A stretch of 64,000 nucleotides of DNA. Origin: Tigriopus japonicus (taxonomy: Eukaryota > Arthropoda > Copepoda > Harpacticoida > Harpacticidae). A program made the position numbers and the translations under genes. The stretch lies in contig JAAGOF010000115.1 of NCBI GenBank assembly GCA_010645155.1, positions 186,001 through 250,000 on the forward strand. The letters are read 5' to 3'. Below are positions 9,608 to 21,674 of the stretch, piece by piece. Under the pieces are notes generated by a model. That model had not been told where the DNA came from. It did no database searches and worked only from the letters and a program-made list of their open reading frames with translations. The number at the start of each line of letters is the position of its first letter. The first letter of the stretch is position 1.

Positions 9608-12600
9608 ATGGCTTACAAAAATAATAACTTCAAGGGTAGAGGCCCAAATGGAGCCTTGGCCGACTATTGTCGAACAACCAGTTGCTTTGGCGATCTCGCA
9701 GTAAGATAACTTATGCTTTTATTAAGTTAGATTACTTATTCCCAACATTTGTTATTTATAGGCTAATGCTCTCGCATGTTTGAACACCAAGAATGAAAAC
9801 CAATTTCGGAACATTTTGGCCGAAGTGTGCCCTGTGGATGATGGAAACGGAGAAGGGGGCAAAGGTCAATTTCCTTTGCCTGAAGACCATTGGATCAATC
9901 AGCCTTATGGAGAAGAGGAAGGATTCAAAACCTTACTTCATTTGGCCATTGAAAAGAACGAACTCGGATTTGTCAAGGCTCTTTTGTCGGCGGGTGCCGG
10001 AGCTGACCAACATAATGATATTTTGAGCCAATCTCCCATTCATGTTGCCGTAGGGGCAGGAAATCTTCGAATGGTTCAAACTTTGGTCGGCTATTTGGAC
10101 CAGAAACCTCTCATCAACAAGGCCAAGATCGCAGCTTACAATCGCACTGGTCAAACGGCCTTGCATCTGGCGGCTGCTGGAGGCAGGAACGACATTCTAT
10201 TGTATCTTCTTGAGCACCCTGATTTGGCCCATGTAGATCCTAGAGATCTCACTGGAGGACAAACTCCTTTGCATTTGGCGGCCAAGAACGGACATGCCAA
10301 GAGCGTGGAATTACTCATTGCCCATGGAGCCCAACTTTCCGTCAAGGTCAACGGTAAAACAGTGGAAGATGTTATAAGAGAGAAGATGCCGTATTTTGAC
10401 CCGTATAGAGTGAGTGTCATCAAAAAGCCGAGCGTATCCTGGGATATAGGGGACCATTTGAACACGATTCTGGATCAAGCTCAGATGAACCTTTTGAGAG
10501 AAGTTAGTAACTCTTACAGCGTTCTGGAGTTTATGATCTTTCTTCAGCAAATGGGTCCCGAAGACCTTGATCAAGTCAACGCTTGCGGAATGACCTTATT
10601 TCAAAAGGCCTGCGATTACGGGTTGGACGAGCACGTTCAAGCCATGCTGGACCACGGGATGAATCCCAATGCAGTTTGTCCGGAATGTTCAACTCCACCG
10701 GTGCTCTTGGCAGCTGCCAATGGTTGTCATGGAGTCCTTCAAGTACTCAAAGGCCATAAATTGGAAGGCAAGTCCCAATTGGCCGTAAGTTTTTCTGCGC
10801 TGGAAGCTGACTCCGGAGAGTCAGTGCTAACTTGGGTCTTGAAGAAGCCTAATGCATTGATCGGATCCACTTTTAGTTACGAGAAATGTTTCAACATCTT
10901 GATGGAAGACGGCGGTCCAAGTTTTAATGCTGAAATTACTCGGATCGTCAACCACAAAGATTCTCAAAAGAACACTCCATTGCATTATGGAACTCAGCTC
11001 TGGAACCAGAACGTGGTTCGACAATTGCTCGAAAGAGGAGCCAATGTGGGAATACGAAATGTCTGGGAGGAGACTCCAATTGCTCTAATCATGCCCGAGA
11101 CCATGGAATCCTTTTTGAACGATTTCTGCCTCCGATCTAAAAATGAAGTTACTCATGATGACTTCTCTCTGGAATTCAGCTACTCATTTCTAGCCCCACC
11201 TGTGGATGACCCCCAATTCGACGAGACTGACCCTGAAGGCCAGAAAATGGTGAAGAATGCGGCCTTGCCCGAGACAGAATCCCTTTGGTACATGAGTCAA
11301 TCCAAACCCCATCGACATCTTCTCAATCACCCGGTCATTATGAGCTTCTTGTGGTTAAAGTGGCAACGAATTCGGGGGTATTTCAACCGTAACCTTCGAT
11401 TTTACCTCATGTTTGTGGCTTGCCTCTCGTGGTACATCTTCGAGAGATTTGGAGGCATATCTTCCAGGTCTTCAGTTACAAACGAGGACGACTCTTTTTG
11501 TGCTGAGCTCTCTCTACGCCGGGATGACGGTCATGGTTTATGGTACACTTTTTTCGCCCTTCATGCCTGCATTCAGGTGGGTTTGATCTTACGAGATTGG
11601 AGATACGATTGCATTCATTGCGATCTACGCACCAGTATTCAAATGTGTTTTACCGGTTGGTTGGAGGCTCTCACTGCAGCCTTGATTTGTGGACTGCTCT
11701 ACTTCAAAACGCATTTACTCTGGACGAGTTTGACCATTCTCACTGCCTTGTTGATCCTGCGTGAGGTCCTTCAAATGAGTGCCTCTCTGAAGAGGTATTT
11801 GGTAACGCCCGAAAACTGGTTGGAGATGATAATGATTGGGTTGGTGGCTTTCATACTTTGGATCCCAGACTCCTTTTTGGTGGATCCTTGTGGTATAAAA
11901 CGCCATTTCTCAGCCATAGCAATTATTCTCTCCTGGGCTGAATTGATCACTCTGGTGGGTCGTCATCCACGTTTGAGTCAGTACAACATTTATGTTACTA
12001 TGTTCTACAAGGTATTGAAGACCTTTTTCTGGTTCCTCATTTGGTACTCCTTCTTCATAATCGCTTTTGGCCTTGGGTTTTACATCATGCTCCACAAGGA
12101 TATCCCGGGTCACGATCCATCGACAGACGAGTATCAGTTCTTCAACTATCCATGGTTGTCATTGGTGAAAACGTCGACAATGTTTGTGGGCGAAATCGAA
12201 TTCTCCGACATACCTATCGATTTGGATGGTAACATGACTCACATTGGATATATTTTTTTTTTGGCATTCATCTTCTTGATCGTGGTGGTGCTCATGAATC
12301 TCCTCAATGGCTTGGCAGTAAGTGATACCGGGATCATTCGTGAAAAGGCTCAAATAGTGTCGGCTATTTCTCGGGTGGAAACCATTTCATATATTGAATC
12401 GCTCATGCTCGGAGATCCATTTGATTTCTTATCGAATTGGCCGCCATTTTCTTTCGTTAAAGCTATCCCAAGCTTGGCGGTTTGTCGATGTTTATATCGA
12501 AATCAAACCATCCGTGATGTTTCTCATAAAATCACGGGGGCCACTGGCATTCTTTTGTTCTATTCGATGCTCCCAACAAAGACTTTGGTCATCTATCCAA

Positions 12601-12809
12601 ATAAGAGGCCTAACACGTGTTTCTCGCCAATGAAAGCCATGTCCAAGGAGGTAATATCCAATGCTAAGGCAATTATAGTTCGACGAGAAGAATCCAAACG
12701 ATGGGACAAGGAAAGATTCTCGATGGAAACTCAGATTCAAGAGTTACGGGAGAAGATGGACACAATTGATGAAAGACTCCGTCAAATCTTGGATAAACTC
12801 CCTCGTTAA
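9608..12809 (+). CDS. TRPA-family cation channel, painless/pyrexia-like
   Basis: This is a plasma-membrane non-selective cation channel; in insects painless and pyrexia serve nociception and heat sensing. Exon 1 is 9608-9700 (ATG, 31 codons). A 61-bp GTAAGA...TAG intron follows, and exon 2 is 9762-12809. Both ends are phase 0, giving about 1046 residues. The start was chosen because the long frame opens without ATG, while this upstream exon joins it in frame as ...GDLA-ANALACLNTKNENQF, matching the family N-terminus. Ankyrin repeats lie at about residues 84-227 (TALHLAAAGG, TPLHLAAKNG) and 304-470. The pre-S1 segment is HPVIMSFLWLKWQRIR, six membrane segments span about 577-880, and the pore loop is near 825-850 (WLSLVKTSTMFVGE). 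S6 is at about 859-885 and there is a C-terminal coiled coil. The stop is followed at once by a hAT-type element. Confidence 0.9.
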
Positions 12810-12827
12810 TTGTCAATGCTTAATAAC

Positions 12828-13538
12828 TAGAGCGGCTGAAAATATTTAATTTAAATATTTTACCGGTTTGAGCACTTTTTAAATATTTGGGCTTTTTCTT
12901 CCAAAACTAAAGGAAAATTCCCTGTTTCTTTGAATTATATCTAGAATCATCATGATTTTCGCATATCTTTTGAAATATTGGCAAACAATCTGACCTTCCC
13001 AAAAGCAATATTTTCAAAATCTCCCTTTTTTTCATTAGTAAGCCAATTTTTGAGGTGAATAGTCAACAACTAAATTGGGAGAGTATTCTGCGTGGGAAAG
13101 AAATATTTGGTCGATTTGGCCCTGAACATTTCATTAACGGATTCGAATCTAGAGAAGAAAAGCACAGCTCCAACCAAAAGAAAATTCAGGAAACTCTTCA
13201 ACCAAATCTTGGCCAAAAACATTTTGATTAAATCTAGGGTAAAAATAAAGACTGTCAAGAAAAAAACAATTTTCACTACATGGTATGAATGTTTTCCACC
13301 AAAGATTTGTCTACCTGCATTTTCGTCGTTGCAAAATTCTCATCAAAAATTGTGATTTTGAATACAGAAGAAGCCCTAAAAACACCAACTTATTTCCCCT
13401 GAAGACCTACAAATTTAGATAGATATTTTTTTAAATATTTTGGGGCTTTTTAGATATTTTCTTAAATATTTTGATGTTTTTTCCTTAAATATTATTTGAA
13501 TATTTGGTCTTGAAAATTAAATATTTTCGGCTGCTCTA
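12828..13538. mobile_element. Non-autonomous hAT element (711 bp) in the TRPA 3' UTR
   Basis: The termini are TAGAGCGGCTGAAAATATTT at the left and its imperfect inverse ending ...GCTGCTCTA at the right. They are flanked by a perfect 8-bp duplication TTAATAAC (12820-12827 and 13539-13546). An 8-bp duplication and TAG-type ends define the hAT superfamily. The interior is AT-rich with many AAATATTTT subterminal motifs and no transposase; the 87-codon frame at 13092 has no recognisable motif. The ends share TAGAGC and the AAATATTTTGGGG-like subterminal pattern with the complete hAT at 58203, which may be a relative but not obviously its parent. Confidence 0.8.
13244..13249 (+). terminator. AATAAA inside the hAT element, likely TRPA poly(A) signal
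   Basis: No canonical signal occurs in the 18 bp between the TRPA stop and the transposon. The first good AATAAA downstream is here, 435 bp after the stop and within the transposon. Confidence 0.35.
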
Positions 13539-13546
13539 TTAATAAC

Positions 13547-15533
13547 TATGCATGTTAAGACTATCTAATTTTGAATTACAAAATTTAATGAGGACAAAAT
13601 ATTTGCTATTGGGTCGCACTTCAAATGCAAAAGAGTCGAAAATCCAGGGTGGGACTCAGATCACAAGTGAAAAACCAAATTAGAGTATACCTGAGTATTT
13701 TGTCTGTAAAACAGGGCATTGTAATTGGAGCCCTCGCGAAATCAAACCTTCAACAAAAACTTCTTCTTATGACTTCACAATCCATTTCGAGCATCGTGAT
13801 TGCTCATTTGAAATGCAATACCTCTGAAAAACAAAGCATTGACATTCGAGCCCTGAAGAAATTAAACCTTTAACAAAACTTTTTCAAACAGCCGAGGAAA
13901 TGCAGTTGAAGCAAGGCATAAAGTAAAAAGAGTGGCTCTCATAATCTGTAACGACTTGACAAAAATTACGACATGCAACCAAGAGGACGAAAGAAATGGA
14001 TGCCTCCATTTCCATATCTAGTTGGGGAATTGTGTAATGATTGGATTGTAACCAAGTGAAAAAGAATAGTCACAGAAACTGAAAAAAAAACATTTGAATT
14101 CACAGTGGCTAGGATTTATAATTTTTTTACGAAATTTCATTTCGTAGAAAATTGAAAATAATGAAGATAGAGAAAAACAAAACAGTTACTAAAATTGCGC
14201 TAATGTACATCAAAACAGATTTTTTCAAAAGATTCACTGACACAAATACGCAATTTTTTGTACGTTTTAACCAATTTCTTTATCTTTATTCCTGATCACT
14301 CGACTTGCCTCCTAGACACGTGGGGTATCCAGATTAAAGGTAGACTGGGTCTGTAATTCGTTAAATTGCACCATTTTCGGATTGCTGTCAAAAATCGAAA
14401 TAAAGATTCAACTCTTGTGAGCAGATGTTATTTCACAAATTTTGTTTTCAGACAAACTTGTTCGAAGCTATGATTTAATTAGACAAGGTATGTTGGGTGA
14501 CCCCTGTACATTTCAAAAAATGGACGTCAAGAGCGAGGAAATCCTCAAAATCCATTATTTTGTAACGTAAAGATGTTGCTCATACTCATATTTCTTTGTT
14601 TGGTCAACATTTGTCCAGAAAAAATGATAAATTTAGATTTGAGACACCTTAGCTTGGAATGATACATCAGTTTTGTCATGTTGCTCGCTCTCGACGCTTA
14701 TTTTCTACGTATACAGGGGTCAACCAACATACCTTGTCTAATTAAATCATAGCTTCGAGCAAGTTTGTCTAAAAACAAAATTTGTCGAATAACATCTGCT
14801 CACAAGAGATAAATCCTCAATTCCATATTCTTCAGAAATCCAAAAATCGTACATTTAAACGAGTAACAAGCCCAGTCTACCTCTAGTCTGGATATCCCTC
14901 GTACTTGAACATAATAGTATTGTACCAGAGTTGCAACATTCGAATTTTAAAGAGATAATTGTTTTAAAAAAAGTTGCAATTTTGATTGCAAGTTCAAACC
15001 GAGGTCAGTGGTAAAATCAGATGTATTTTCCAAATCTTACATCCATCTACATTTATCTGTTGTGACAGTGGGAAATGATATAGACTTCTTCAAAAAACCT
15101 CGTTAAAAAGTGTTAAAAATTGTGCAAAATTCTTTCATTGGTGTATATTATTTTGACTGATCAATAAATAATTTCATAGCTTTCATCGTCAAATTAGGTT
15201 TCCTTGATGAATTGCATACCATAAAAAAATGAATTTTCAAAAGTAGATCCAGTTACGTAAATGACATGAGCAATGTAGTTAAGTGATGATTCCGCTATAT
15301 TCTGCAAGATTCGGTCAGGCTAATCAGTTTTTATTTCAGCGTTCAATATGAATATGTCCATTAAAGATATCCGAATATGTGATGAAATTCGTCATCAATA
15401 CAAATAATATCAATTTCAATGTAGCCACTTACAATAGCATTGAAATGTAAGTGCAATGTTGTAAATGAAGTAGAAATCACCATCACATTGCAGGTCTGGA
15501 AACGAGACTCTTGGTCCATGGATTCTGTCATCC
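13547..15533. other. Intergenic with a partial 120-bp duplication and a foldback
   Basis: No gene seen. A block at 13708-13763 recurs diverged at about 13828-13883 (AAAACA..GCATTG.. ..GAGCCC..), so the frame across it is a repeat artefact. A long inverted repeat lies at 14318-14902 and is listed separately. A possible splice acceptor (ACATTGCAG) at about 15492 could end a 5' UTR intron of the next gene. Confidence 0.4.
14318..14902. repeat. Foldback element: 191-bp inverted arms, 203-bp loop
   Basis: Arms 14318-14508 and 14712-14902 are reverse complements with scattered mismatches. They share long identical blocks such as AGCTATGATTTAATTAGACA and GAGCAGATGTTATT. The arms are equal in length and the spacer has no open frame. 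No clear target duplication was found. This is probably a foldback or long-TIR MITE. Confidence 0.75.
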
Positions 15534-18500
15534 ATGTGCATTGATCTCGTGTTCCTGCCTTTCATTTCAAGCATTCTGATGAAAACAATGTCAAGAGTAA
15601 AATTTCAGCACTCCATCTTTGCTTTAGTTTCCTTGACATGTTCCTTGACTTTGTTAATACAAAGCCACAACGATGATCATTATTTCAATTTAGAGCGAAA
15701 TATCGACTTGTATTACAATAAGACTGTCTTCAGTGATGTTGCCATTATTCGACGAACAACAATTTGTCCAAATTACATGCAGTTTCTGGATAATGTGTTG
15801 CCTACGAAAGCTCCCGAAAACGAAAACACCTTTCCTTTGGCATTTGCCATTTCTGCACACCATCAAGTGGGCATTTTGGAACTCTTTTTGGCTTCTTCTT
15901 TTCATCCATTGGACTCATACTGTATTCATGTGGATGTCAAAGCCGAGGAAGAGGTCAAAACAGCCATTGCTCTATTAGTGAAGTGCTATCAATGGAAATA
16001 TCCAGAAGCCACAATATTTGTTGTGGATGATCCCGTACCCGTATTTTGGAGTCATTTTTCCGTTCTGGAAGCAGATCTGAAGTGCCTGAGACTATTGACA
16101 GAAAAAAATGAACGTTGGAAAGTCGTCATAAATCTTGCTGCTACAGAATTGCCATTAAAACCAATGACAGAAATTCGAAGATACCTAAAAGCTATCCCTG
16201 ATGGAATTGTGGACTCCTTTCCGGTTCCAGAGGGCAACAAATACAGATTTGCTAAAATATTCGAGTTGCAACGGTATGAACATTTCAGCTTGTTTTTGAT
16301 TGAAACTTAAGATTTCTGCCGAGAGAGGGATAGATCGAAACCTTTAATATACTATAATATATATATAATAATATAGAGGGTGACTTTTCTCCGTTCGCTC
16401 AATTAGTTCCAACTGCCTAACGTTAGATGGCGCAATACCTTGTACAACTTCGAGGTTGATATTTTAATTGCTAATCATCTCGAGCCAACCACTCTCGATT
16501 ATTTCGGGGGTACCAGAAGGTATCCCCATATATAGAACCATTTGCAAAGGTTGCCCCAACATTACAGTCCTGTAGTATGCTGGTGACACTACTTACAGTA
16601 TGAACACAATTCTTTGTCTGTTGACAATCATCATAAAATGAATTATTTTTGGCTTTCTAATTACAAACAAAGAAGGTTTAATAAAAAAGACATGTTTATT
16701 AGTTATTCACAAACTACTTTTACATTTTACACTTTCGGTCAGGTTATAGGAAAGCATGAAAATGAATTGATTCCTTTAGGCTCTCTTTTGGGTAAAAGTT
16801 GATTAGTCCATGATTCCATGACAAAGTACAATGGACCGTGTAGAGCTTGTTTACTTTTCTCCGTTCGCTCAATGGATAAGTGTAATCGAACGAATTCAGC
16901 TGGGGATTCTAGGGCCAAAATGGCTAGGGATGCGTCGGAGTCGAGACTCACCCTCCATAAAATTTAATCAAAATTCGTTAGCCCAAATCGTTTTCTTCAT
17001 TTTGACAATCAATTCAAATAAGAATTTGTTCCTCACGTAGCAAACTGAACCTGTAAAATGTCAGAACCTAGTTCTGAACCATCCTTAGTCATTTTGTCCC
17101 CAGAATCCACAGCTGAATTCGTTCGATTACACTCATCCATTAGTTCCAACTGCCTAACGTTAGATGGCGCAATACCTTGAGAGGTCGAAAGTCGAATTGG
17201 ACTGTGAAATTCTACCAAGTTTTGGCGTCTATAACCTTGAAAATGTATGTGTTTTTGCGTGAAAACCGAATGCTACTTGACTTTGATATATGCGTTGTAA
17301 TTTCAACTCTTCTCCTGTTAAGTGTATTGTTCCAAATTTGAATAAATTGACGTCAAGTTTTGGCGCTTCGAGATTGCACTGGGCATTCCTGGTGTTCGAA
17401 GGGTGAGGCGAGGACTCTTGAGCAAGGAAGCGACACAACATTTTTGGTTCCAAGTAAGGCCATAGAAAGCAAGTCTAGAGATCACTCAAGACTTTAATTT
17501 TTACATTTTAACCCATTCCAAAAGCAAAAAATACATTTGTATGATACTATTTTCTTTTCAAAAATGTGTTTGAGCTTTGTTTTGTCATATTTTTGGCAAG
17601 TAAGTCATGCCCAAGTTCAGTTTTGCAAGACTAAAGGTTAAACAAAATACCACTTTCTTCCCAATAGTTTTGACATTTTGCATTATATTGAGCATGAATT
17701 AGGGATAGTATCAAAGTAGTTCACAAGTAATGTTATTAACAAACACTTAACCTGATTTATGTTTTCACTCAGAGCCATAAATGACATTAGGTCACATTTT
17801 TGAAAACTGAACTATGATGCTTAATATGGCAAGTTTCTTGTCTTTTCCAAGATTGTCTGATTTGCAGAATATTCAATTGGCATGGAGAAAAAGGTGCATT
17901 CAAGAAAATATTCAGTTTTCAAATTGTATCAGTCAATGGGCAAAAGAGACCTCAAATGCTAATGTGGGAAGTCTTGATGGCTGCTTGGATATTTTGTGTT
18001 TGCATAAATCACTGGACACTCTCATGAACAATGTGCCTGAGTAGTATTTGAAATTCCAGAAACCCTTTATCCATGGATATTGGTTTGTCTTGGAGATGAA
18101 CCTACAGAGAACTTTCAGGTTTTGCTCATAAACAACACTGAAAGAGGAACTTGTTCTTGTTGTATTGTTAAATAATAATAGTTTGTCATTGCTCCACTAT
18201 TCTTTTGAGCCACAAGCACAATTGCTTTCTTGAAAATTAGAGACCACTGAGCATTGACAAACAATGGCCGATATCCAAGATTTGTTGTGCTTTGAGGTTC
18301 TAAAGTTGACCACAAGAGGCACACCATATTTGGTTGAGAAAAAAAAATAAGAGCGTCATTTTAAGCAACTTTTGAAGCCCCTTATTTTGTAAATCAAGGC
18401 GTTGTGTGTTTGAATCGCTTTCAAATACGTAACATGGATCACATCTGACATATTCCACTTGTTTTGAGGCATTTCTGTTGATTCAGAGTCAAACTTGGCC

Positions 18501-21500
18501 TTGACGATCCCCAATGCCCTCAAGGTTGAGAGAATCTTTTTTGACACTTGCCATGGATGCACAAATGTTGTTGATTGTGATCAAGAGTCCGTAGTATTCA
18601 GGGTGGTTGTGTAATCAATATTCATAGTTTTATAACTGGGTTTCAAAAACCCATTGTTGGTTTGAAATGTTTCTTACTTTTTAAATTCGTTTCCAATTTT
18701 AGTTTTGCATTAGTTTGAAATAACTAAAGGTCAAACTCAAGGAAGGGCTTTAAAACCCTTTTAGAAAATTTGAAAAATTAATAAGACATGACCACCCTGA
18801 ATAATACCCAGTATGGTGCGCCTCATGTGGTCCATTTTTGAACCTCAGGCACAACAAATCTGGATGGACTCCATTTCTTGACAAAATGATGGCATTGTAC
18901 CATTGCTTAAATGATTTTTGGTCTTGACCATTGAAGCTTCTGTTCAGGAGCTCTTTTCCAACACAAATGAAACCACTGTTTCAAACACTCTTTGATATGC
19001 CTCAAACACCTTAGTTTGCCTTGGCACAATGCAAATACTTAGGGTCAAACATCTAACTCAATGTTCAAAGCCAGAGCATGGGGAATTTTGGGCACTTTTC
19101 ACAAGCAAGCTTGGCTCAAAAAGGTTCTTTAGAGCCATAGAACCATCTTTGCATCGCATCATGAGATCACGTAATATGTCATATGCAGAGACCGGATTTG
19201 AAATTGATGATTTTTGAGCCAATTTTTATTGATAAATGTTGACTAAAAAAGAAAGTCAAGTTTTTCTGAGGCATTGAAATTCTCTAATTTGGAGCCATTT
19301 TCAAATCATTATTTTTCAAATTTCTGGCTTGTGGTAATCCTGCTATCAATCTTGCTAGATTTCCACGCTAATGGAAGTTCTTGAAGTTATTCCAGTTAAA
19401 AGGATTGTACCAAAATTATCAAGAAATACAGAAATTGCCACCATGTAACTATTCATGAGGAATCATGGCTGTGGTATTCCTGCCTTGCTCCTTCTAATAT
19501 GCTCGTGCTTACTTCTAGTCATATATGTGTTTATATAAACATCGCTCAATAAGAATAACATCCAACCATGTAACATGGCACAGCCGGTAATTCCCACCAT
19601 GGCGGTGGAAGAACCTCGCCCCTCTCCCTTCCCCTTGGTCGGGAAGACTCCGGTCACAGATATAAGTCGCGAAGCGACCAGATACACACAACTGCCGTGG
19701 CATCTGTTGCCAGTGGATTCAAACTTTGTCACTCATGGTTGTTGTCGTCGTTGACACCAAGAGCGCAGTCCGTTATGAAATGTACTATCCCGTTGCATTT
19801 GAGAATTTCTTCCCATTGAGGAAAACAGGTTTTCTCCCCTCCTCTGTTCTCTACGTACTTTGGCTTTAATGTGGCTGTTGCTGCCGGTCAGCTCCTTTCT
19901 TCTCTGTTTTGCTCGGAGTTGGGCTCACAATGGTCGACTGGAGATGTCTGGCTTGAAAGAGTTGAGATTCTTCTAGATTACTTAATGACATTTGAGAAAG
20001 AATCGACTCTTCTGATTCATTTAGTTCAGAGATTAGAGGTCCCTAGGAAACGCCACTGAGTTGTTGGTTTATGAATTAGGGTCAGACTTGCAACAAAAAT
20101 TGAGCCGAGAGTGAACAAGCAGATGCACTTTCTATACTTCAGGCATATCTGCGCACAGAGTCACTTTTAACAATTTCAACCAACAGATGTCATGGCAAGG
20201 TTGTGAGTCTTTAGATATATTATATCAGCCCAAGCCGTCTTTGCTCCGGTCCGTAGTGCGTGGGGAATGGACGTGGTGCAGCGGGATGGCCATGGATGCA
20301 GCCTACGTCATGGTGGTGCAATGGAAGGCCCGTGGTTGCAGCAGTAAAACTTCGAGCTACTAAATGGAGTAATGACGAACATTACCCGTGACGTCACTTC
20401 AGAGCATTCAGGATCAGAATTTCTTATTGCGTTGGAAGTATTAAGTTACATGATATTTTTTCAATCGTATTGTTATTTGTGTCAAAGAAAATATGATCCA
20501 CGTGTGTTGCACACTATTATCAATGTTATTTAAGCATTGAATCCCTATTTTTATGTTTGCCGATCTGAACATTTTCATTTCTGCTGCCCTGAATTTTATG
20601 CCTTCTCTCAGCACGAGGAGAGGAAGACGGTCGGACGGTCGTTCTCCTTGATCAGTAAAATCAGGAACGCTGCCAACAGCGACAAGACGGTCTATTTAAA
20701 GGAAAACATAGTTTTTTGTCGGTCTATTTCCATGAATATTTTATGGGGCAATCTGGTTACACAATGACTTGGCGACTTAAAAACATGTCATTTTGCAACA
20801 TGAAATAGAATTTTGAATAAACCATACTCATAAATGCACCAAGTGTATCTGTTGACCTTTTCTTCAATTCTTCGACAGCATACCTGATACGTCGAGTCTT
20901 GACTCAGGACTGATGAAGTGTTTCTCACTTGACCACATCAAACTTAAAATTTTTTGAAGTATAGTCATGAAGTTGGAAAATTCAGCAGGCTTTCAAGATG
21001 TATCAGCAAGACGAAATATCAAGCATAATATTTGATTGAAACTAGAATCGTTAGGCTTTTGTGAAAGTAAGAAACCGAACTTTGGCCAAATTTTGATTAA
21101 AGCTAATTTGGCCTTGATGGCAAAACTGATCGGAGGGCTCCGGTAATGACCCTTATTATCATGGTTTCAGATTCGGTGAAGGACAATTCAATCAACATGT
21201 AGTTGAGACTAACAGAACCAAAGATTTGCCGCCAAGAAACATCACTATGAGGAAAGGATCCAAAAATGTGGCATTGCCAAGAAAATTTGTTAATTTTATC
21301 CTCGATGCCCCATTCTCACAAGCTTTTGAAGAGTGGATCAAAGATACAAGCATTCCAGATGAACACTTTTATTCAACCCTCGTTACTCTGTTTCACAACA
21401 GGACCCAAGATTTGGAAACAGATTTCACATATGGAGGTTGCGTGAGATTGAGTTGGTGGGGAGACAATCAGTGCCGTGGAGAAAATATCAGAAGCATTTG

Positions 21501-21630
21501 CAACTTTGGGATTAAAGATCTGCCTCGACTACATCAAAACCGCGAATGTTTGTTTGCTAATAAGTTCAACTTGGAGGTCGATCCAATTGCGCCAGTTTTG
21601 CACACACTTTTTGTCATGGATTTACGATAG
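15534..21630 (+). CDS. Core-2/I-branching beta-1,6-N-acetylglucosaminyltransferase-like, copy 1
   Basis: Predicted Golgi type II membrane glycosyltransferase of the GCNT (Branch) family, which adds GlcNAc branches to glycans. Exon 1 is 15534-16273 (donor GTATGA) and exon 2 is 21171-21630 (acceptor TTTCAG). The intron is 4.9 kb, phase 2, and codes Arg across the junction. The product is 399 residues from the first ATG. ATG 15579 (MKTM) is an equally good start, as it places a short basic tail before the signal anchor. Family marks are FAISAHHQVG, YCIHVDVKA, the AATELPLKPM block and, in exon 2, KGSKNVALPR, KDTSIPDEHF (PDE carries the catalytic Glu in the mouse enzyme) and FANKFN. The acceptor sugar cannot be predicted. 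Exon 2 is nearly identical to that of copy 3. Confidence 0.85.
16383..16442 (+). repeat. 60-bp repeat unit, unoccupied copy
   Basis: The unit ACTTTTCTCCGTTCGCTCAA...GCAATACCTTG occurs here intact. It occurs again at 16853-16873 plus 17139-17179, split by a 265-bp insertion. This copy therefore serves as a pre-insertion site. Confidence 0.75.
16874..17138. mobile_element. 265-bp MITE with long TIRs, AT duplication
   Basis: Inverted ends start GGATAAGTGTAATCGAACGA at the left and GGATGAGTGTAATCGAACGA at the right (reverse strand). They agree for about 57 bp. The element splits the 60-bp repeat seen whole at 16383-16442, duplicating only AT. A third, single-ended copy lies at 57163-57221. No coding capacity. 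The superfamily is not assigned; the 2-bp duplication is unlike hAT or Polinton. Confidence 0.7.
17800..19120 (-). pseudogene. Decayed minus-strand coding relic, family unknown
   Basis: In the intron of glycosyltransferase copy 1, several minus-strand frames (18115-18327, 18356-18562, and a piece near 18830-18990 reading FKQWYNAIILSRNGVHPDLL) are protein-like and run in the same direction. Stops and shifts separate them, and a 205-bp MITE interrupts them. It may be a transposase remnant. No family motif is recognised, so this is a guess from composition and order only. Confidence 0.25.
18597..18801. mobile_element. 205-bp MITE with TA duplication
   Basis: Ends are TTCAGGGTGGT and its exact inverse ACCACCCTGAA, each flanked by TA (18595-18596 and 18802-18803). 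A TA duplication and short TIRs fit a Tc1/mariner-type MITE. It has no open frame. Confidence 0.6.
19460..19800 (-). repeat. Possible tRNA-derived SINE
   Basis: On the minus strand, an AGTTTGAATCC element resembling a pol III B box lies near 19715. It is followed by a locally GC-rich body with a GTCGCTTCGCGAC palindrome, unlike the AT-rich surroundings. No A box, tail or duplication could be fixed, and no second copy was recognised in the window. Confidence 0.25.
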
Positions 21631-21635
21631 ATGAA

Positions 21636-21674
21636 AATAAAAATCAATCGGCCGTGAAGAAGCCGCACAATAAA
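21636..21674 (+). terminator. Poly(A) signals of glycosyltransferase copy 1
   Basis: Two AATAAA hexamers occur at 21636-21641 and 21669-21674, 5 and 38 bp after the stop codon. Confidence 0.55.

Noticed and set aside
9780..9782. Translation start of the TRPA frame at TTG 9780
   Set aside because: A non-ATG start is not needed: an upstream ATG exon (9608-9700) joins in frame through a clean 61-bp intron.
21226..21630. Separate short gene starting at 21226
   Set aside because: It is the second exon of glycosyltransferase copy 1; the frame extends to an acceptor at 21171 and completes the family C-terminus.
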